Notes under the pieces: generated by a model
The model's input: the letters and a program-made list of their open reading frames with translations, nothing else
Database searches by the model: none
Told to the model about the DNA's origin: nothing
In this document: piece by piece, positions 31,772 to 43,756 of the stretch
Position numbering within the stretch: position 1 is the stretch's first letter
Layout: every line of letters starts with the position of its first letter
DNA from: Haematobia irritans
Lineage: Eukaryota; Arthropoda; Insecta; Diptera; Muscidae
Reading direction: 5' to 3'
Assembly (NCBI RefSeq): GCF_050003625.1
Contig: NC_134398.1
Coordinates: 102,415,886 to 102,479,885 of the forward strand
DNA: 64,000 bases
Made by a program: the position numbers and the translations under genes

Positions 31772-34700
31772 TTATGCATATTCATTCATTATTAGATTTC
31801 GATAATAACATGCAGATTTCAGATATTCTACCAATCCATTCCAGTTTGAGTGCCATTTTCCATCAAGTATTTGTATTACTTCATGGTGTTGTAGTGAGTC
31901 CTTTCCAAAAATGCGTCTTCTTATAATCTTCAGTATGGGACACTTCCCAAGGAAATGATGTATATTTTCGATTTCACGTAGGTTACATAGTGTGCAGTGG
32001 TTGTCATATTCACCATCTGTTGTGTAACGACTGCCATTCAGATAAATCATTCCGCTCCTAGCTTTTAATATCCAAGTGATTTCATTTTGTTTGTATGAAT
32101 GGCTCATGTATGACGTTCCTCTAGTGTAATCCAAGTGTTTGTAGATCCTTGTGTTGCTTGGCATGGCTCTTTCAATTGTTGACTTCTTATTTGAATTTTG
32201 AATTTTTTCCATCAGGTTTGTAACAGAAATGCAGAATGTGTGTTTCGGTGTTGAAGTATCAATTGATTGTTCCCCATAATGCGATAATAACTCATTTATA
32301 GGTTTAACCCAAAGTAGTTCTTTCTCCATAAGTATTTTGGTAAAAAAGTTGGGTAATCTGTTCATTCCATACGAATAAAGAGTCTTTGATATGTATTTGA
32401 AATGCAATTTCAGGGTATACAAGTGCCCGTCGTCTACATTTGTCTCTAAATCTATAGCATAATCAGGAGTATTTTCTGGGACCTTCAGTATACGCTTCAG
32501 GAAATATCTTTGGAGTTTATCTACTTCTTCAAAATGTTCGTATCCCCATAATTGTGCTGCATAACTTTTTATCGAGTTGCATATTGCCAGATAAAGTTTC
32601 CATTTCGTATCTAGTGAAATATAATTTTTGTTTAAAAAGTTCTTCCAAGTCATATTTATAGCCCTTTTCGATTGTGATATTCTGCATTGTACATGTTTTT
32701 TAAAACTCAGTTTGGGGGTAAATATCACCCCAAGATAGTTATATTCCGCTACAGTTTCTATTTGTTGCCCATTCAAATACCATTTTTCACGCTCTGACAA
32801 TCTACCTCCATTCCGGAATACCATAACTTTCGATTTATTCATGTTTATTTCCATACTCCATAGCTTACAATATTTATAAAGATTATTAATCATCTGTTGC
32901 ATTACTTCGATCTCATCAGCAACAATAACTATGTCATCGGCATATAATAAAATTCGAAGATTTTTCCCATTTATATCTAAACCTCCTACCAAGTAGTCAT
33001 GCAGGTCATTGATATATAAAGCGAAAAGGAGCGGAGATAAAATACATCCTTGTTTAACTCCCGAAAATGTTTGGAAATATTCCGAAATTTCCTCTCCAGT
33101 CCATACCGCCTATTGCGTGTTTTCATATATATTTTCAATAAGCTTTATGAATTTAAAGGATAATCCCATTGCGAAAAGTTTATATACTAATGCTTTTCGT
33201 GACACTTTGTCGAAAGCTGCTCGGAAGTCTACGAAAAATGTGTAAACTTTTTTGTTTTCGTTTAGCTTTATGCTCACAATTGAGGCTAAGTTATATGCAT
33301 TATCGATGGTACAATAATTTTTTCGAAACCCAGCTTGAAATTCTACCGCAATATCCATTTCATTCACCCATGTCGAAAGTCTCTCATTGAGGATACCCAT
33401 AAGTATTTTTGCAGCTGTGTTCATAAATGATATCGCGCTGTAATTAGCCGGGTCATTTACGTCACCTTTTTTATAAATGGGGAAAATAATTATTTTCGAA
33501 AAGGATTCTTCTATACGTCCTTTATTGTAGATATTTGTAAAGGTCTTTGCGAGCTCTTTGAGAAATATATCTGGTGCATTTATATAAAACTCATAAGGAA
33601 TTCTGTCCTCTCCTGGGGCTTTGTTCAGTTTTACGGTGCTCAAAATATTTTTAATCTCATCCAGCGCGATATATCTGTCTAAGTATTCATGATGTATCAT
33701 AGGCGGAGCATAGTGTATCTCTTGAATGATGTCATCATAACTTAATAACTTTTCGAAATATTCCCCTGAAAGTGGAGGGTGTTACGTAATTTCCTATTCT
33801 ATTATCTTGATTATTTATTTCTTTGGTAAATTCCACCAGTCGCTTCCACTCACGGTACTATTAATCATATTGTTTAGTTTCTCTTTGTATCTTTGTTTTG
33901 CCAGCTTACATACCTCCATGTATTTCGCTTTAGCTTTCAAATATGCCTTTTTATCTTCGTTTAGCTGCGTCTTCCTGTACTTATTTAGAAACTTAAAGGA
34001 CTTCTTCCGGGACCAAAAACATTCACTGGTAAACCACTTTTGTTTAGGGTTATACGATTGTGTAGCTCTTGGTTGGGTCGATTGTTTGATTATATTTGTA
34101 AGTTTGTTAACGTTCATTATAGTTCCTTGCCTCAGTTCCTTACTTACCTCTGTATTAATATTTCTTTGGTAAACTTCTCGATTTTCCTGTTTCCAAATTA
34201 GTTTTGGAAGCAGTTTAAGTTTTGAGCTTTTATTTTCTAAACAATCCATGTCGTATTCTAATATAATTGGTAAATGGTCCGACCAAATCTGTTCATCTAT
34301 ATAGAATCTGCTTACGTTGCCCAGGAGATTTTGTGACACAGCACAAAAGTCGATTACACCTCTACTGCTTACGTAGGTGAAATTCCCCTCATCATCTCCT
34401 GTTGTCTGACCGTTTAATATAACCATATTCGACTCGTTGCATAGTTTTATGAATTTACGCCCATTTACATTAACCTCCTTATCTTTAGAGTTCCGCCTCC
34501 TTTCTGTACTGCTTCTATAAATAAACTGACTCATCATCCTTATATCTTGCTGCATTTCTCCGATCCTTCCCATTTATATTGGGTTTATATTTTCACAATT
34601 TTCAAAATATCTTTTTACCTCTTCAAATTCATTTTCCCAATTCGAGCTTCTAATATATAGTGGTATTAAAGTTATCGTATCCCCTAGGAGAGAGATTTTG

Positions 34701-35020
34701 AGATATTTTATTCCACTTCTCTCTCCAAATTTATACTGCAACCCATTATTTACCACAGACTTTTTGATAGCCAGCATAATGCCTCTCATTGCCCTTCCAA
34801 AACGGCTGCATCTTGTAGCAAATTTCCAAGAAATATCGTATCCGGGAAAAAATTTTTCAGCCCTGGCAATTTTTTCTTCGGAGAGGTGAGTTTCCAGTAG
34901 AAAGATTATTTCAAATGACATAAAGTAATTAAAAAACAAAGGGTACAAAATTTTATTATCAAAACCATTAATGTTATATGACAATATCCTAATCTTAACA
35001 TTTTCTTTAGTAACATTGTT
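31772..35020 (-). pseudogene. LINE J ORF2: endonuclease-RT, lightly damaged
   Basis: The endonuclease begins 'VKIRILSYNINGFDNK' (Asn motif) near 35010, with LLETHL (catalytic Glu) and, further on, VIDFCAVS and SDHLP. RT: 'LNKAPGEDRIPYEFY', 'FFVDFRAAFDKVSR', 'GVKQGCILSPLLF', 'LYADDIVIV' (catalytic pair) and 'YNYLGVIFTPKLSF'. The C-terminus has CTLCNLREIENIHHFLGKCP, a CCHC-like finger. Most pieces share one frame (34984, 34573, 33700 and 32992 are in phase), broken by TAA at 34574-34576, TAG at 33107-33109 and two compensating frameshifts around 33815-33740. Confidence 0.88.
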
Positions 35021-35049
35021 GGTTTGGTTTGATGAATTGGTGAAATTAT

Positions 35050-35925
35050 TCAGTTTTTTGACTTAATTTCTGCTATAACGTTATTAAAGTTCGTAGTTTT
35101 AATATCGTTTCCGTATATCTCTTTCAAAGCAACTTCAGCGGCAATTTTTCCACATATTAGTTCATTTTGGGTATTCCATGTAAAAGTTCTGCTTAGTATC
35201 TTCATCTTATCATCTCGTACTATAATCTTGTGCTTTGAGCATTCTTGTAGTATACGTTTCTTTATTATTAAGAGGCCAATTTTATTACGTTGACGTCTTG
35301 GATTTAATCCACGGTCAACCGATATATGTGTTCCAGCCAGTAACCTCGTAGAACGTAATATTTGCGATACAATATCTTCTGTCTCAAATTCGGCAACTAT
35401 TGTGGCAGTATTATTGTGTTGTGCTATAGTTCGGGCTGATACAATTTTCGTGTTCAATTTTAAGTTATCTACACAAACCTTTGAGATAGAGTCTATTGGA
35501 TTATTAACTATATTAACTCCTTTAAATAACAGCTTGGTATTTTTGATTTGATATTCTAACCATCGCGATGTGCTATCGTTTTCTTTCAGGGAATTCTTTA
35601 AAATTTCTATTTCCTCTTTAAGCTTTCTATTCTCTTCACGTAGTTTAGCAATCTCGGCTTTATTTGCCGCTATTCCGACCTTAATTTCATCGATATCCGA
35701 CTTGCTTGGAAGCTCATGCATTTTATCCTCAAGTAGCTTATTCATGGTAGTTGTCATAACTGCCATTAATTCGTCTACATCCATACTACCGACTGGTTTC
35801 TTCGCCATATTTAAGTTTTCAGGTGATGTTTCAAACAACTTACGCTTCGTTTGCTGTGTTTCAGACTGTTTCGCTGGTGTCATAAAATCAGACATTAAAA
35901 TTTTTAAAGTTAACTTCTTATTCAA
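35050..35925 (-). CDS. LINE J ORF1 protein (coiled coil plus RRM-like)
   Basis: Intact 291-codon frame. Residues about 75-135 form a strong heptad-like coiled coil (EIKVGIAANKAEIAKLREEN, then RKLKEEIEILKNSLKEND), predicting oligomerisation. The following part (WLEYQIKNTKLLFKGVNI, RSTRLLAGTHISVDRGLNPR) has the look of the RRM/C-terminal domain of L1-type ORF1 proteins, which bind element RNA as chaperones. No CCHC knuckle is seen. A second ATG at residue 11 or 15 could be the real start. It precedes ORF2 on the same strand by about 40 bp. Confidence 0.75.
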   Translation of the reverse strand: MNKKLTLKILMSDFMTPAKQSETQQTKRKLFETSPENLNMAKKPVGSMDVDELMAVMTTTMNKLLEDKMHELPSKSDIDEIKVGIAANKAEIAKLREENRKLKEEIEILKNSLKENDSTSRWLEYQIKNTKLLFKGVNIVNNPIDSISKVCVDNLKLNTKIVSARTIAQHNNTATIVAEFETEDIVSQILRSTRLLAGTHISVDRGLNPRRQRNKIGLLIIKKRILQECSKHKIIVRDDKMKILSRTFTWNTQNELICGKIAAEVALKEIYGNDIKTTNFNNVIAEIKSKN

Positions 35926-37668
35926 ATTTCCTTATTCAAATTTATATCCAACAATCACCTATACCACTGGCGCCATCTACCGTATATTATTGCCAAACAG
36001 TCTTTCTAATGCTTTGAGAGAGAGTACGCTAGTAGTTGTACTACACTATGCCTGAATGTCAGTTTATGGACGTCACTAGTTTTGTTTATTTATGTTTAGA
36101 TTTTCGCGGATAAAATGTTATTACCGGTTAACATATAATACATATATTTTTGTTTTGATCTTCCAATGGAAATTTGTGGGAAAGTGAAGATTTGTGAAGT
36201 TTTTACTAAGAAATTATCAAAATAACGCCTTGTTCACACACTTCTCCACACTTCTTCTGGTTCACCGACTCTAAAAGTTTGTGTTGATCGGCCGGTCTGG
36301 ATGGTTTACGAAGAAATAGCAGATCTATGAGCAATTCTTGCGGAGCGATTGGAAAACACGTACGTACTTTATAACCTTCTTTTGATCTTTTTCCTTTTGA
36401 ACGATGTGATTTTCGTTGAAATTAGGTAGAATGCATTCCATATATTAGTTAACATTTTCCTATATTTATGTACCCTTATACTACAGAATGAGAAAATTTA
36501 ACTGAATTTAATTCATATATGGAATGATTTTATTGAGCTTTTTTCATTCATTGGGACAAATCTTACTTATTTGTGGTAAACCTTTTTACTTCAAACTTAC
36601 AACTGCTTACCTTCGTTTTTAAATACAATTTTATTTATTTATATAGGCAATTTTTTCTTCAATAAAATACACGTTTTATTAATATATTAAATATATCTAT
36701 TAAGAATCAACAGCATCGACTGGCCTTGAAATATTAGTTTATTATTCCACTATTTCCAATTTCCATGTAATGTCAACAACTGTAAAACACATTTTTTCTT
36801 CTTCTTCTTCTTGTACCTTTCACTTTTAATAAGTTGCTGCGTAACGATACCTACAAATATATAAAAAACATAAACCAATTTTCCCCAAAAGGTTAGCGTC
36901 ACTGAATGTTACCTGTTAATTGAAGATTCCAAAATGAAGACGAATGAAGGGGTTCTTATTCTGTTTTCTTTCTTGATACACCATCACGACCGTATTTTTT
37001 TCTCACTAATTTAAAATACCAAATATTTTATATATTTTATTTTTTATTTATTATATTATTTTACTATATTATTTTTTAACAATCCCTCCGTATACCATAA
37101 CAACGCGATTCCAACTAAAAAACAACCCACGCGCAAACATATCGATTACAACGATGACAGGTATCGATTACAGGTAGATAAAAGAAATATAGGAAAATTT
37201 CCTATATTCTAACAAGTGTGTCTCCTTAAGTTTTAAAAGGATTGAATACTTCTTAGTACGAATGAACTAAAATATTTTTTATGCCAAGTGTTATTCGTAT
37301 GTATGATAAGCTTTCTATAATAAAGGAAGTCAGAATTATCATTTTATAAGAAATTTAACTAAATTTGAGGAAACTTGGTTTTAGTTCATATTTTGTTTAT
37401 TTTTTACGAATGCTTTGTTGTCAGTGAATAACATTTTCTTGTTCAGTAGTAAATTCTTATACCCAGTGAAGAAATCAGTATTAGTAAAATTCCATGGCTT
37501 ATTCTAGTTAATGAACTATTCCTAACTGCTTTCAGTTTAGGATTTTTTTCTGAAGCAAGTAAATTTTATTATTTTAAACAAAAATTTAACTAAATGGAAA
37601 TAAATTGGCTAAACTAAATTTATGAACATTTTTTCCTTTAGTTCCGAAGGTACTTTTTTCTAGGTGAA

Positions 37669-38478
37669 TGGTTCCCAAAATTTGACCTATTCGGACGATC
37701 AAAAAGCGATTGACCAGGGTTCGCATCAAAATTCTTATTACGCATCCCTTGTGTATCCTGGTGGTGATCATAAAAAAACATTAAGACGACTTTGATCATA
37801 AGTATCCACATTTGGATTCGCACCCATTTGGCCTGTTCGATTATAAGAACTCCCTGTAACACAAGCCTGTGCAATAGGTGGTGGTGGTACATTTAAATTA
37901 GGCAATGACATTTGATTACGTTCCTGATTTGCGAAATTTGATTTATTCAATTGAACCGACTTTTGTGGGTTATTACCAGACCTAATCTGAAATATTTGAG
38001 GATCCTGCCCATTTGATATTCCCTGATCCGAATTAGAACGATCGGCGAAAGAGTCAGAATCAACCTGATTCATGTTGGTGTATTGTTGTGATAAACTATT
38101 GATAGTGGCTCGAACAATTGATGGTATTAAACCTTCCATTGATTTTACCAACTCAATTTGTCTTAAGCCCTCCCTAGCAATTTCAGTCTCATCGGCACCC
38201 TGAGGCTGTCTGCTTTGTCGATAACCCTGTACTATGGTACGTGCCGCTTCGCTAGAAAAATCTTCAGTGTTCAAAGATGTATTTGGACTTAGACATGAAC
38301 TTTCATCAAAACCTTGCAATTCCGAACCGGATGACATAGTACTGTTATTTATTTGAGTTGATGTTATAGACTGGCTTATTGCCGCGGTTGTACTGGTATT
38401 CGTAGTAGCCGTAGCTATGGTGGTTGCATTAGGGTTTATTTGTGGCATTTTCACTTTAGCTTTAGAACGTGTTAGCAT
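37669..38478 (-). pseudogene. gypsy G Gag, N-terminal part
   Basis: ATG at 38478 opens MLTRSKAKVKMPQINPNATT, a low-complexity region rich in T, S and N, then 'SSEAARTIVQGYRQSRQPQG' and 'MEGLIPSIVRATINSLSQQY'. After a frameshift near 37770 it continues to 'SLFDRPNRSNFGNH', where element X is inserted. The rest of Gag is at 31441-30463. An MLTRSKA-type start is common in insect Ty3/gypsy Gag. ATG choice: first in frame, no upstream in-frame ATG seen. Confidence 0.8.
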
Positions 38479-40293
38479 TTGATGTAGGTGACGATGGATT
38501 CGAGAAAAAAATTAAGTATTGATAACGTTCTTTAAATCGCGAATGTGACCGAGAATGGCCAACAATATTAAACCTATGTCAACATTGGGTAATGATGAAC
38601 AGTTCTGATTGGTGATGATTGGTCCGTATAGCAGAGTAAAAACTGGTTCCAGCAAAGTAAAAAGGAAGAAAGACCTGATAGGCTCTCCAGGCCTGGTAAC
38701 TCACTCCTAAAGTCCCACTAGAGTAAGTCCGATACGGATGGATGCTTGTAGCTAATCAGAATCCTCCCAAAACATTCACGAGGTTCGCTTCAGTATATCT
38801 TAGACTAGAGTCGAACTGCTAGTAGAAGCTACACCGGGGAATCGATGATCAAACTACAACCAAACATACGGAACATGGCCACTAATGCACGAGCCAGCGA
38901 AGGCTGCCCCGAATTATAAATCTCTACAGACCTTAATGTTCCAGACTCAACCTCGAGTTGAATGTGATCCAGTCTTTCAAAAAAATATAATTCGGCTGTG
39001 TACACCCTGTGTGTACGTGAATAAAAACCATATAACGAGAACCGATGGCGGATAGAATGATCAAACCCCTACCCCGTGAACTCGGCTGAAAGAGAAACCC
39101 GAAAACTGCAAGCGGTAGTCTGACTCCTACTCCGTTTACGTTCTCACCTTTCAAATAAACTATCTTCAGTCTATTATTGAAAAACCAATACAAAAATAAC
39201 TTAGATCGAATCAAGAGACGTATTCCCATGTACGGTAACGTATCTTTTAACCAAATCAGAAAGGTTTCCCTTTGAAATTGATTTCTTTCAAAGAGAATAG
39301 TAGAAAAATGTCCAACAAAACTCAACCAAAACAAAATTATATAAAGATATAAAAAAAAATTAACCAAAACAAAATAAATAACCAGATGTGTTTGTCTTGA
39401 GATAATCATAGCAGGTTCGGTATTTGGTACGTGCAATAAATTCTATAATAACAAAACAGATTGATGGAACTGTGAATTTTGCGTGAGGGAGAGAATTCAA
39501 AAGTCTAACATCTCGAATGCCTAAAATATACTCCTATGCAGTGAAAATAATGTTCCTTCATGCGTTGAAACTTTGGCTCTAACTTGGACTAACACTAAAA
39601 TAACTGACTGTAACTGAGTCTAAAAAACGTCGCAATTAGTTTGTCTGCTTATCAGACCGCTAAGACTGACTGAAATCTTGACTCACGTGCACTTTCCTGC
39701 TTACATTGCATAGCTTTGGCTTAACCCATGTCCAAACTGACTAATGAAACAAAAAACACACTACTCGGAATTTCAAACTTGCCTTGATTAATTCCTCAAA
39801 AATGTTATACAATACTGTTTCTCACTGCCCTTCAAAATTCCCTAGATTGGTATTCCAAATATTAGGATTCAGGAACTTTGGATTTCAACAATTTAAATTT
39901 TAAAATTCCGATTTTGTAAATTAAAAAAAAAATGGATGCTAAAAGTTTGGACTCTGAAAACTTGAATTTCAGAAATGGAGATTCTGTAAATTTAAATTAA
40001 AAAAATATATTCTGAATTTTGAGTATTTGAATTGTGACAATTCCGGAAAACGGGATTCTGGAATTTACAAAAAATATATTCTAACGATTTGGACTAAAAA
40101 AATGGATTCGGAATATTTGAAAAAAAAAAAAAAAATAGACTATGGCGATAAAAAATGGACTCTGGACTTTTGAACAAAAAAAAAAAAAAAAAAAAATTAT
40201 TTTGGAATTTTCTAAAAAAAAAAATATGGAATTTTCTACGGAAAAACTGGGACACTTTGATTATGGAATTTCGAAAAACAAAATTGGATTCTG
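38479..40293 (-). other. gypsy G untranslated leader (about 1.8 kb)
   Basis: Lies between the primer-binding site and the gag ATG. No conserved coding frame was found; a 167-codon frame at 38933-39436 is hydrophobic and lacks any recognised domain. 39860-40290, next to the primer site, is built of degenerate ggattctggaattt and poly-A units of about 25-40 bp. The leader is long for gypsy and could contain an unrecognised insertion. Confidence 0.6.
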
Positions 40294-40311
40294 GCCCCAC
40301 GTTGGGCGCCA
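40294..40311 (-). promoter_or_regulatory. primer-binding site, tRNA-Lys type (gypsy G)
   Basis: The plus strand reads gccccacgttgggcgcca, equal to the 3' end of insect tRNA-Lys with CCA as I remember it. The minus strand is the complementary 18-nt primer site, TGGCGCCC...GGGGC. It fixes the direction of gypsy G and places its 5' LTR to the right of 40311. Confidence 0.85.
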
Positions 40312-41560
40312 TTTCTTCTTATTATCTGTCACGATTCAACTATCCATCGAACAGTTGTCCAATTTGTACTACTACACTGGCAACTTGTCGATCTGTGCAC
40401 GGCCAAGCAGTGCTGCCGCTAGTGAAAAATTGATTTTGGAAAAAAGTGGAGTAGATTGAATAAAATTGAAGTAGCATACATTTTTGAAAACAAAACAATA
40501 GAATTCATTTTATTAAACCCTCCGCCATAGGATGGGGGTTTTATTAACTTTGTCATTCCGTTTGTAACACATCGAAATATTGCTCTAAGACCCCATAAAG
40601 TATATATATTCTGGGTCGTGGTGAAATTCTGAGTCGATCTGAGCATGTCCGTCCGTCTGTTGAAATCACGCTAACTTCCGAACGAAAGAAGCTATCGACT
40701 TGAAACTTGGTACAAGTAGTTGTTATTGATGTAGGTCGGATGGTATTGCAAATGGACCATATCGGTCCACTTTTACGTATAGCCCCCATATAAACGGACC
40801 CCTAAATTTGGCTTGCGGGGACTCTAAGAGAAGCAAATTTCATCCGATCCAGGTGAAATTTGGTACATGGTTTCAGCATATGATCTCTAACAACCATGCA
40901 AAAATTGGTCCACATCGGTCCATAATTATATATAGCCCCCATATAAACTGATCCCCCGATTTGGTTTGCGGAGCCCCTAAGAGAACCAAATTTCATTCGA
41001 TCCGGCTGAAATTTGGTACATGGTGTAAGTATATGGTCTCTAACAACTATGCAAAAATTGGTCCACATCGGTTAATAATTCAATGATTAAAACCGCTATG
41101 TTCATAGTAATTAAAGGAATAGGAAAAACAATTAGGTAATATGGGGAAAATTTTTAAAATTTGAAGCAGAACAAAAAGTGAAGCAGATTTTTGGAAGAAG
41201 GAGTGACGAAGTAAATTTTGTGAAAATGAAGCAAGATACTTCGATTGAAGTAGTAGCGGCAGCACTGCGGCTAAGGCTCGTCGGGCTTGGGCGGGTGTTG
41301 AAAACCGCTGGTAAAAAAAAATTATTTGTACCAGTGTAACCAAAAATTTGACCAAAGATCTTCAAAAACTGAAAAGAAGGAGCCAGAACCAATTCGCGTC
41401 AAATCTGTGGTGATATGATTGAAAACAGAGGGAAATGGTGTAAATTCCCGGCCTAATCGCACCCCCGGTCACTCACCTATGACCTACCATGGTAACACTC
41501 GGGCCTACTTAATCATGGTTACCCCTAAAATCTTTATTTCACGACCAAATACCTAATAAT
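40312..41560 (-). repeat. probable 5' LTR of gypsy G (interrupted by hAT-like MITE 2)
   Basis: 40312-40407 and the sequence from 41276 onward flank the primer site on the side where the 5' LTR must be. The far boundary is not resolved because the 3' LTR is missing from the window. The MITE's target duplication (cggccaag / cggctaag) shows the two parts were once contiguous. Confidence 0.5.
40408..41267. mobile_element. hAT-like MITE copy 2
   Basis: 860 bp, reverse orientation relative to the copy at 9767-10638, with the same cagtgctgccgcta ends and tandem-repeat cargo. An 8-bp target duplication with one mismatch is present (cggccaag 40400-40407, cggctaag 41268-41275). It sits in the putative LTR of gypsy G. 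Confidence 0.9.
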
Positions 41561-42495
41561 TTCAATTTTCGAAGGTTTATTACAGTGATGAATGTCTATA
41601 AAAATCCATACATTGTAAATAATTTCTTAACTTAGAGTTTGCTCACCAATAAGTACTGAAATTATCTTTTCCAATATTCCTTATAATTAGTATTCAGTTA
41701 TTAATAAGTGCAGGAATTATTAATCGCATCGTTTCAACGAGTCAATTATAAATTTCACAAACTAAGTAATGATATAAATCACAAAATCAACATTAATGGA
41801 TAATCATTTCCCAACAGTATAATTTTCATTTCAAAATTGGACACCTATTTTACCTTCCTAACATAGCGCTATGAACAAGGGGCAAAATATCACCAAATCC
41901 ATCAAGAGTGAACTAATATTCCACAGAAAATCACGAGTATGTAGATCAAATAATCTTCAATCAATAATATCATTTGCATAAGACCAAACTGTAAATAACT
42001 CAACGGTAAAGAATAAAGGAAATCAATATTGACTAACTAAAGGGTCTTTGCTTGCTGATTTCATTCTGGCAAAACGCAGAAAATATCAACAAAAAGTAAT
42101 GACAAAAAAATACAACCACTAAATTGTGTCACTGGTATACTGATCTCTTTGTTTCACCAAAATGAAATCAGTATTACACGTAAATATCGATACAAATTAC
42201 TTTAAATTTAAAATATAAATGGTATCAGACAAGTATCAATGTAATTTTTGCAAATAAAAATGGTTAAAGATGATGTTTCTATGAAACAGTCACGAACATC
42301 AAAGTTGTTTCGATTTTCCTGGGCCAACCGGCAAAATTGTTATCGATAACTGTGAAATAGGCATAACTCACAATATCGAGTGAACTTTTTTAGTGGAGCT
42401 CTATTGCTCTCACTTCTTTCGTTTTTCCTTCTTTTTCTTCTTTGGCCAAACACGTACTCCAGTATTGGTTTACAGAGAAACAACCAACGCTACCA
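41561..42495. other. no gene seen
   Basis: AT-rich sequence with no recognised coding or repeat structure; short frames around 42380-42602 have no domain. May still include the far part of the gypsy G LTR. Confidence 0.45.
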
Positions 42496-43209
42496 CCCTT
42501 CAGTTTTTTTGGTGGCAATTGACCCCTTTTTCCAAGCAATTGGAATTTTATACCGGTCATGGGACTGGTTGTATTTAGCCAATTGGTAGCCACTTCATGC
42601 ATTTGTCTCTAGACCACAATGAACCCATCCCCTAACCGGTTCAAATGTCTCTATCACAGGGTTAATTAACACATTTCTGGCCCTTTTGCATCTATAACAG
42701 GGACAGTTCTATTTTTAGATTTTTTTCAATTATATTTTCCCTACATTTATTCATTTTCTACCAATATCACAAACATTTAAATTGACGTTTCAATGTTGTG
42801 TGTTCAATGGCTTTTGCGGCTCAATGCGTTAAGGCGTTCTGTTATGCTGCCAGTAAACCCAGGTTCAAAACCTGGGTGGAGCGAAAAAGTTTTTCAAATT
42901 GTAAAAATTAGATAATAAGACAAATAAAAGTAAAAAACAACATTGATAGAAATAAGAAGTAAAATTGGTGGAAAAATTTGTTTTTTTAGAACTGTCTCTC
43001 TAACATGTCTATTTGAACTGGTTAATTGATGGGTTGAAAACAACCGGTTAAAGGATTGGTTTGTAGGTATCTATGTGGGGGTCAATTGACCCTTCCTATG
43101 ACAACCCCATGTTAATTTCACCGGTCACCTAACCAGTTAAAGGACATGTACCGGCTATAAAGGACAGGTGAAACGACCGGTTTGGGACCAGTCCGAAGAA
43201 CTGAAGGGC
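42496..43209. repeat. imperfect inverted repeat / possible MITE
   Basis: cccttcagtt at the left end is inverted as aactgaaggg at the right end. Inner parts also pair loosely (ggacagttctatttttag versus tttttttagaactgtc; aaccggtt words on both arms). No target duplication was found, so element status is uncertain. A tRNA-like segment lies in the middle (42814-42885). Confidence 0.45.
42814..42885 (+). other. tRNA-like segment, probable SINE head
   Basis: An A-box-like gcggctcaatgcgttaaggcg and a strong T-arm (cccaggttcaaaacctggg) with B-box ggttcaaaacc give a Pol III promoter-like layout of about 70 nt. Acceptor pairing is poor and the anticodon arm is not convincing, so it is not called a functional tRNA. 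Similar layouts occur at 55794-55869 and 62479-62547. Confidence 0.45.
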
Positions 43210-43404
43210 AGTTATGTGGGCACTCACACATGCAATACAATTTACCTTCCTCCACGATGACTATGAATGTGTACTAAAAATAGTACGGACAAATTTACTA
43301 CCCGTCCTGACGTCTGTGTGTTTCTGCAAGTGTTGTTGAACCAAGAATGAATATTGCTGCTTGCTGTTGTTGTGTCGTCAATACTCCGGCGTTGTTGTTA
43401 TGCT

Positions 43405-43756
43405 CAAAGATAATAAAAGAGGAAGATGGGAGATTGGCTTGCGTCATACCAAATGTTGCATTTACCAGATTAGTTTAATACATGTTTGTAATCTTTTAGT
43501 TGTTTTTCGTTTTTATTTTTTAAATGAAAAATGTAATTTTCTAAATGAAACAATGTTTAATTTTAGGCAACAACAAAAAAATTACATTTTCCCCTTTATG
43601 GAAATTTATTTCGTGCTCTTAATTTCTTTTTATTTGCATTTTAATGCTATGTCAATACTTGTCGTATACGCGTTTGGTTCGAGTATTAAACTACTGTGGT
43701 AAATGGTTTGATGTGCTCAGTAGCCAATCTCCCATCTTCCTCTTTTATTATCTTTG
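43405..43756. mobile_element. 352-bp MITE with perfect 35-bp inverted repeats
   Basis: Both ends carry a 35-bp repeat, starting caaagataataaaagagg at 43405-43439 and exactly inverted at 43722-43756. The 8-bp target duplication gttatgct is perfect (43397-43404, 43757-43764). An 8-bp duplication points to hAT- or P-like transposition. The interior is AT-rich and non-coding. Perfect terminal repeats imply recent insertion. Confidence 0.93.

Larger units (their letters stand above)
31547..36388 (-). mobile_element. LINE J: two-ORF non-LTR retrotransposon, (TAC)n tail
   Basis: About 4.8 kb, apparently full-length. Its boundaries follow from comparison of the interrupted and intact copies of element X. 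The sense 3' end reads gaaataaagattactactac, a TAC-type tail. On the minus strand: about 460 bp of 5' UTR, ORF1 (35925-35050), ORF2 (about 35010-31772), about 210 bp of 3' UTR. There is no RNase H domain. This family is unrelated to the TAACC-tailed LINE. Clade (L1-, CR1- or Jockey-like) is not decided. It is damaged only lightly, so it is fairly recent. Confidence 0.88.
31446..37664. mobile_element. non-autonomous DNA element X, copy 1 (split by LINE J)
   Basis: Without LINE J it is about 1.38 kb and matches 43967-45304 along its length. Ends: acacccagaaaaaagtgacc on the left and the complement of cacctagaaaaaagtacc on the right, i.e. short inverted repeats of the form cacccagaaaaaag. A tgaa occurs just outside both ends (31442-31445, 37665-37668) and may be the target duplication, though copy 2 does not confirm it. 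No transposase was seen. It interrupts gypsy Gag between 'RSNFGNH' and 'MFRGQDD'. Confidence 0.75.
17732..40311 (-). mobile_element. Ty3/gypsy retrotransposon G, shattered by nested insertions
   Basis: A single minus-strand element can be threaded through this block: primer-binding site (40294-40311), leader, Gag N-terminus (38478-37669), element X insertion, rest of Gag (31441-30463), LINE copy 5, a short pol-like fragment (29187-29237), LINE copy 4, RT (25468-24598), RNase H and integrase zinc finger (24534-24004), MITE with LINE copy 3, integrase (19737-19648), LINE copy 2, integrase (17998-17732). Reading frames join across the MITE (CDICT/CKEAKPS) and across LINE copy 2 (YIDFLGP/YTRSKK), which shows that the pieces belong together. 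The 3' end, including the 3' LTR, is missing at 17732. All pieces carry stops or frameshifts. Confidence 0.85.

Noticed and set aside
38933..39436. 167-codon hydrophobic frame as a membrane-protein gene
   Set aside because: Located in the gypsy leader, no recognised domain, irregular composition; likely chance in AT-rich DNA.
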